Shown in pieces: positions 6,821 through 8,860 of a stretch of 8,860 bases of DNA. Within the stretch, counting starts at the first letter, position 1. Each line of letters starts with the position of its first letter. The stretch is from NCBI GenBank assembly GCA_943359425.1, contig CALRHN010000018.1, positions 1-8,860 of the forward strand, in the 5' to 3' direction. The notes under the pieces were generated by a model, which saw only the letters and a program-made list of their open reading frames with translations, made no database searches and had not been told where the DNA came from. Both the position numbers and the translations under genes were made by a program. Source of the DNA: Candidatus Nomurabacteria bacterium. Its GTDB lineage: Bacteria > Patescibacteriota > Minisyncoccia > Phycocordibacterales > UBA9973.

Positions 6821-7633
6821 ATGAAAAAGAAAACAATACCACGCGTCATAGTTCTCTCCGGCTACGGACTCAACTGCGAAGAAGAGACGAAATTCGCCTT
6901 CGAGCTCGCGGGCGCGAAGGCTGACATCGTGCATCTCAACGACTTGATCGCGAAGCCTAAAATGCTCGCGCGCTATCAGATCATGGCCGTGCCGGGCGGA
7001 TTCTCGTACGGTGATGATACGGGGTCCGGCAAGGCTTTCGCGAATAAGATGAAGAATCATTTGTCGAAAGAACTCGCCGCATTCGTCGCGCGCGACACTC
7101 TCGTTATCGGCATCTGCAACGGATTCCAGATATTAACCAACGCGGGACTTCTTCCCGGTGCGCTCGTCTACAATAAACAGGCGCGCTATATCGATCGCTT
7201 CGTTGATCTCAAAGTCGAAAAAGGCGGCGCGAACCTGCCTGCCGGCAAGGCAGGAAGTCCGTGGCTTGTCGGCATCAAGAATCTGTCTCTGCCTATCGCC
7301 CACGGCGAAGGAAAATTCTACGCCGATGCGAAAACGCTCGCCGCGCTCAAGAAAGGCTCGCTCATTCCATTCGTCTATACGAGAGGGGAGATGTGCGAGT
7401 ATCAGCACATGGATGCCAATCCGAACGGTGCTCTCGGCAACATTGCCGGAGTCTTGGGCGGAGAGGGCAGGATACTCGGCATGATGCCGCATCCGGAGCG
7501 AGCGGTATTCTTCCATCATCTGCCGAACTTCCCATATCTGAAAGAAAAGTATCTGCGTGCAGGCAAAACGGTGCCGAAGTACGGGCCGGGTCTGCAAATC
7601 TTCAAAAATGCGGTACAATACTTCTCTCGCTAA
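6821..7633 (+). CDS. purQ: Phosphoribosylformylglycinamidine synthase, glutaminase subunit
   Basis: Class I glutamine amidotransferase that releases ammonia from glutamine and passes it to PurL. From the ATG at 6821, one base after the purL stop, it has 270 residues. Family motifs in order are VLSGYGLNCEEE, PGGFSYGDDTGSGK, the nucleophile elbow GICNGFQIL (Cys99), LPIAHGEGKFY, NPNGALGNIAG and MMPHPER with the catalytic His224 and Glu226. The triad is complete. Upstream in-frame codons back to 6746 belong to purL and are not used. No Shine-Dalgarno precedes the start; coupling to purL termination is likely from the 1-nt gap. Residues 139-145 (LPAGKAG) are encoded by a palindromic repeat at 7234-7254 inserted before the SPWL segment, in a surface-loop position ahead of the IAHGEG strand. 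The frame is kept, so the protein should be functional. Confidence 0.97.
   Translation: MKKKTIPRVIVLSGYGLNCEEETKFAFELAGAKADIVHLNDLIAKPKMLARYQIMAVPGGFSYGDDTGSGKAFANKMKNHLSKELAAFVARDTLVIGICNGFQILTNAGLLPGALVYNKQARYIDRFVDLKVEKGGANLPAGKAGSPWLVGIKNLSLPIAHGEGKFYADAKTLAALKKGSLIPFVYTRGEMCEYQHMDANPNGALGNIAGVLGGEGRILGMMPHPERAVFFHHLPNFPYLKEKYLRAGKTVPKYGPGLQIFKNAVQYFSR
7234..7254. repeat. Near-perfect palindromic element inserted in frame inside purQ
   Basis: Arms CCTGCCT (7234-7240) and AGGCAGG (7248-7254) flank GCCGGCA. Dropping A7247 or A7248 leaves a perfect 20-bp palindrome. The 21 bp equal seven codons and are read as L-P-A-G-K-A-G at the protein level, with no homologous residues expected in PurQ at that point. 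I recall peptides such as LPAGKAG or LPAGRQ scattered through CPR proteins as translations of such palindromes; this recollection was not checked. Other copies are not seen in this window. Confidence 0.75.
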
Positions 7634-7637
7634 ACAT

Positions 7638-8860
7638 ATGAACGATCTCAAAGAAAAATGCGGAATATTCGGTATTTACGGCGCTGGCCTCGATGTCGCG
7701 CGCCTATCCTTCTTCGGCCTCTTCGCCCTGCAACACCGAGGACAGGAGAGTTCGGGTATTTCTGTCGGAAACGGCGAGAAGCTCTTCTCCTATCGCGGCG
7801 CGGGGCTCGTTTCGGCCGTCTACAACGAAGACAACTTGAAACGTTTGCAGGGATTCCTCGCCATCGGACACAATCGCTATTCGACGTCGGGCGCATCCGT
7901 TCTCTGTCATTCGCAGCCCATCGTCATCGACGAGACATTTGTCTTCCAGAATGAAATGCGCGAAGGTAGCGAAGGCGGCATCGTCTCTCTCGCGCACAAC
8001 GGCAACTTGCCATCCGTTTCTGCTCTCACTGATTTTCTCAAAGATAAAAATGTAAAACTCGACGAGCGCTCCGATTCCGAACTCATGGCCGAAGCGATCG
8101 GTGTGGGCATCAAGAACGGCCAATCTCTCGCCGAGGCGACGAAGGCCGTTCTTCCGCTCTTCACCGGCGCATACGCACTTCTCGTCGCGACGCCTTCTGC
8201 AATGCTCGCCGTGCGCGACGGATTCGGTATTCGCCCACTCTCTCTCGCCAAAATCAATGGCGGATATTCCGTTGCATCTGAAACATGTGCTTTCAAGACG
8301 ATCGGCGCAGAATTCATTCGCGAGATCGAACCGGGGGAGATGGTTGTTATCGACGAGAGCGGTCTTCACTCCGAACAAGTCATTCCTTCGACTCCGAAAC
8401 TCGACCTCTTCGAATTTGTTTACTTCGCTCGTCCTGACTCAACCATTGCTGGTCGTCTTGTTTACGACGTCCGTCGCGCATCAGGTATCGAACTTGCTCG
8501 CGAGAATAAAATAGAAGCCGATATCGTCGTGCCCGTTCCCGAAACTGCCGTGCCGGTGGCCATCGGCTATTCGCGCGAGAGCGGCATCCCGATGGAAATG
8601 GCCCTTGTGAAGAATCGCTATATTCATCGCACATTCATCGAACCCGAACAGCATATCCGCGATCAGGGAGTGAAATTGAAGCTTGCGCCATTGCCTGAAG
8701 TCCTCGCTGGCAAGCGCGTCATCATTATGGACGACTCTATCGTGCGCGGAACGACATCGCGCCAGATCGTGAGAGCGCTCTTTGAAGCCGGCGCGAAAGA
8801 AGTCCACTTCCTCGTCTCGTCTCCGCCGGTGAAATTCCCCGATTATTACGGCATCGATAC
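7638..8860 (+). CDS. purF: Amidophosphoribosyltransferase (3' end beyond window)
   Basis: Catalyses the committed first step of de novo purine synthesis: PRPP plus glutamine to 5-phosphoribosylamine. 407 codons are present and open to the window edge; roughly 60-80 C-terminal residues should be missing by comparison with the family. The start is the ATG at 7638, 4 nt after purQ, with no Shine-Dalgarno. The Ntn glutaminase nucleophile is Cys8 in KCGIFGIYG, preceded by a 7-residue propeptide that must be cleaved; no alternative start lies closer. ALQHRGQESSGI, GHNRYSTSG, AHNGNL and RDGFGIRPL complete the glutaminase half. The phosphoribosyltransferase half has YFARPDS, VKNRYIHRTFI and the PRPP-binding VIIMDDSIVRGTTS (from residue 361). 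The positions matching the first two Fe-S cluster cysteines of Bacillus PurF are Asp (256 and 402), so a cluster is unlikely. It probably feeds further pur genes downstream. Confidence 0.97.
   Translation, partial: MNDLKEKCGIFGIYGAGLDVARLSFFGLFALQHRGQESSGISVGNGEKLFSYRGAGLVSAVYNEDNLKRLQGFLAIGHNRYSTSGASVLCHSQPIVIDETFVFQNEMREGSEGGIVSLAHNGNLPSVSALTDFLKDKNVKLDERSDSELMAEAIGVGIKNGQSLAEATKAVLPLFTGAYALLVATPSAMLAVRDGFGIRPLSLAKINGGYSVASETCAFKTIGAEFIREIEPGEMVVIDESGLHSEQVIPSTPKLDLFEFVYFARPDSTIAGRLVYDVRRASGIELARENKIEADIVVPVPETAVPVAIGYSRESGIPMEMALVKNRYIHRTFIEPEQHIRDQGVKLKLAPLPEVLAGKRVIIMDDSIVRGTTSRQIVRALFEAGAKEVHFLVSSPPVKFPDYYGID

Noticed and set aside
1..8860. CRISPR arrays, tRNA or rRNA genes, insertion sequences, UGA recoding
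   Set aside because: No regularly spaced repeats, cloverleaf-like or rRNA-like sequence, transposase frame or terminal repeats were seen. All complete plus-strand genes read through with standard stops TAA or TAG and no in-frame TGA.

Overview
The window is bacterial and most likely comes from the Candidate Phyla Radiation (Patescibacteria). Three things point there, all partly recall-based. First, a short near-perfect palindrome inside purQ is translated in frame as L-P-A-G-K-A-G, a type of insert I associate with CPR genomes. Second, the Trp-rich hypothetical protein at 284-940 resembles a family I recall almost only from CPR assemblies. Third, no gene here has a Shine-Dalgarno sequence, and two promoters sit so close to their ATG that the mRNAs look leaderless. 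The genes read cleanly with UGA as stop, so there is no sign of the recoding used by Gracilibacteria. No 16S or other marker is present, so the lineage is an inference.

Layout. Bases 1-128 hold the 5' end of a leftward gene for a small membrane protein with a DUF2231-like HPIVVHFP motif. Its own extended -10 promoter lies just upstream. A divergent intergenic region (129-283) follows, holding a 12-bp imperfect inverted repeat and a weak rightward promoter. Next is a 218-residue hypothetical protein (284-940) whose Trp/Asp/Asn-rich tail resembles the variable region of diversity-generating-retroelement target proteins. A textbook intrinsic terminator (973-1005) closes this unit.

From 1052 onward the window is one tightly packed rightward purine operon. 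It has a good sigma70-type promoter, then guaB, purA, purL, purQ and purF, with gaps of 14, 4, 1 and 4 nt. PurF is cut by the window end, so the operon probably continues. PurF starts the de novo pathway (PRPP to phosphoribosylamine). PurL and PurQ together perform the fourth step (FGAR to FGAM). PurA and GuaB take the product IMP into the AMP and GMP branches. PurL has a fused, duplicated PurS-like N-terminus but no glutaminase domain, which explains why purQ is present and no separate purS is seen.

The main points for a second look are: the palindromic insert translated inside PurQ; a PurF with a propeptide but with Asp at two of the usual Fe-S cluster cysteine positions; SD-less and probably leaderless gene starts; the possible DGR-type target protein; and the presence of a purine operon at all in a CPR-like genome.
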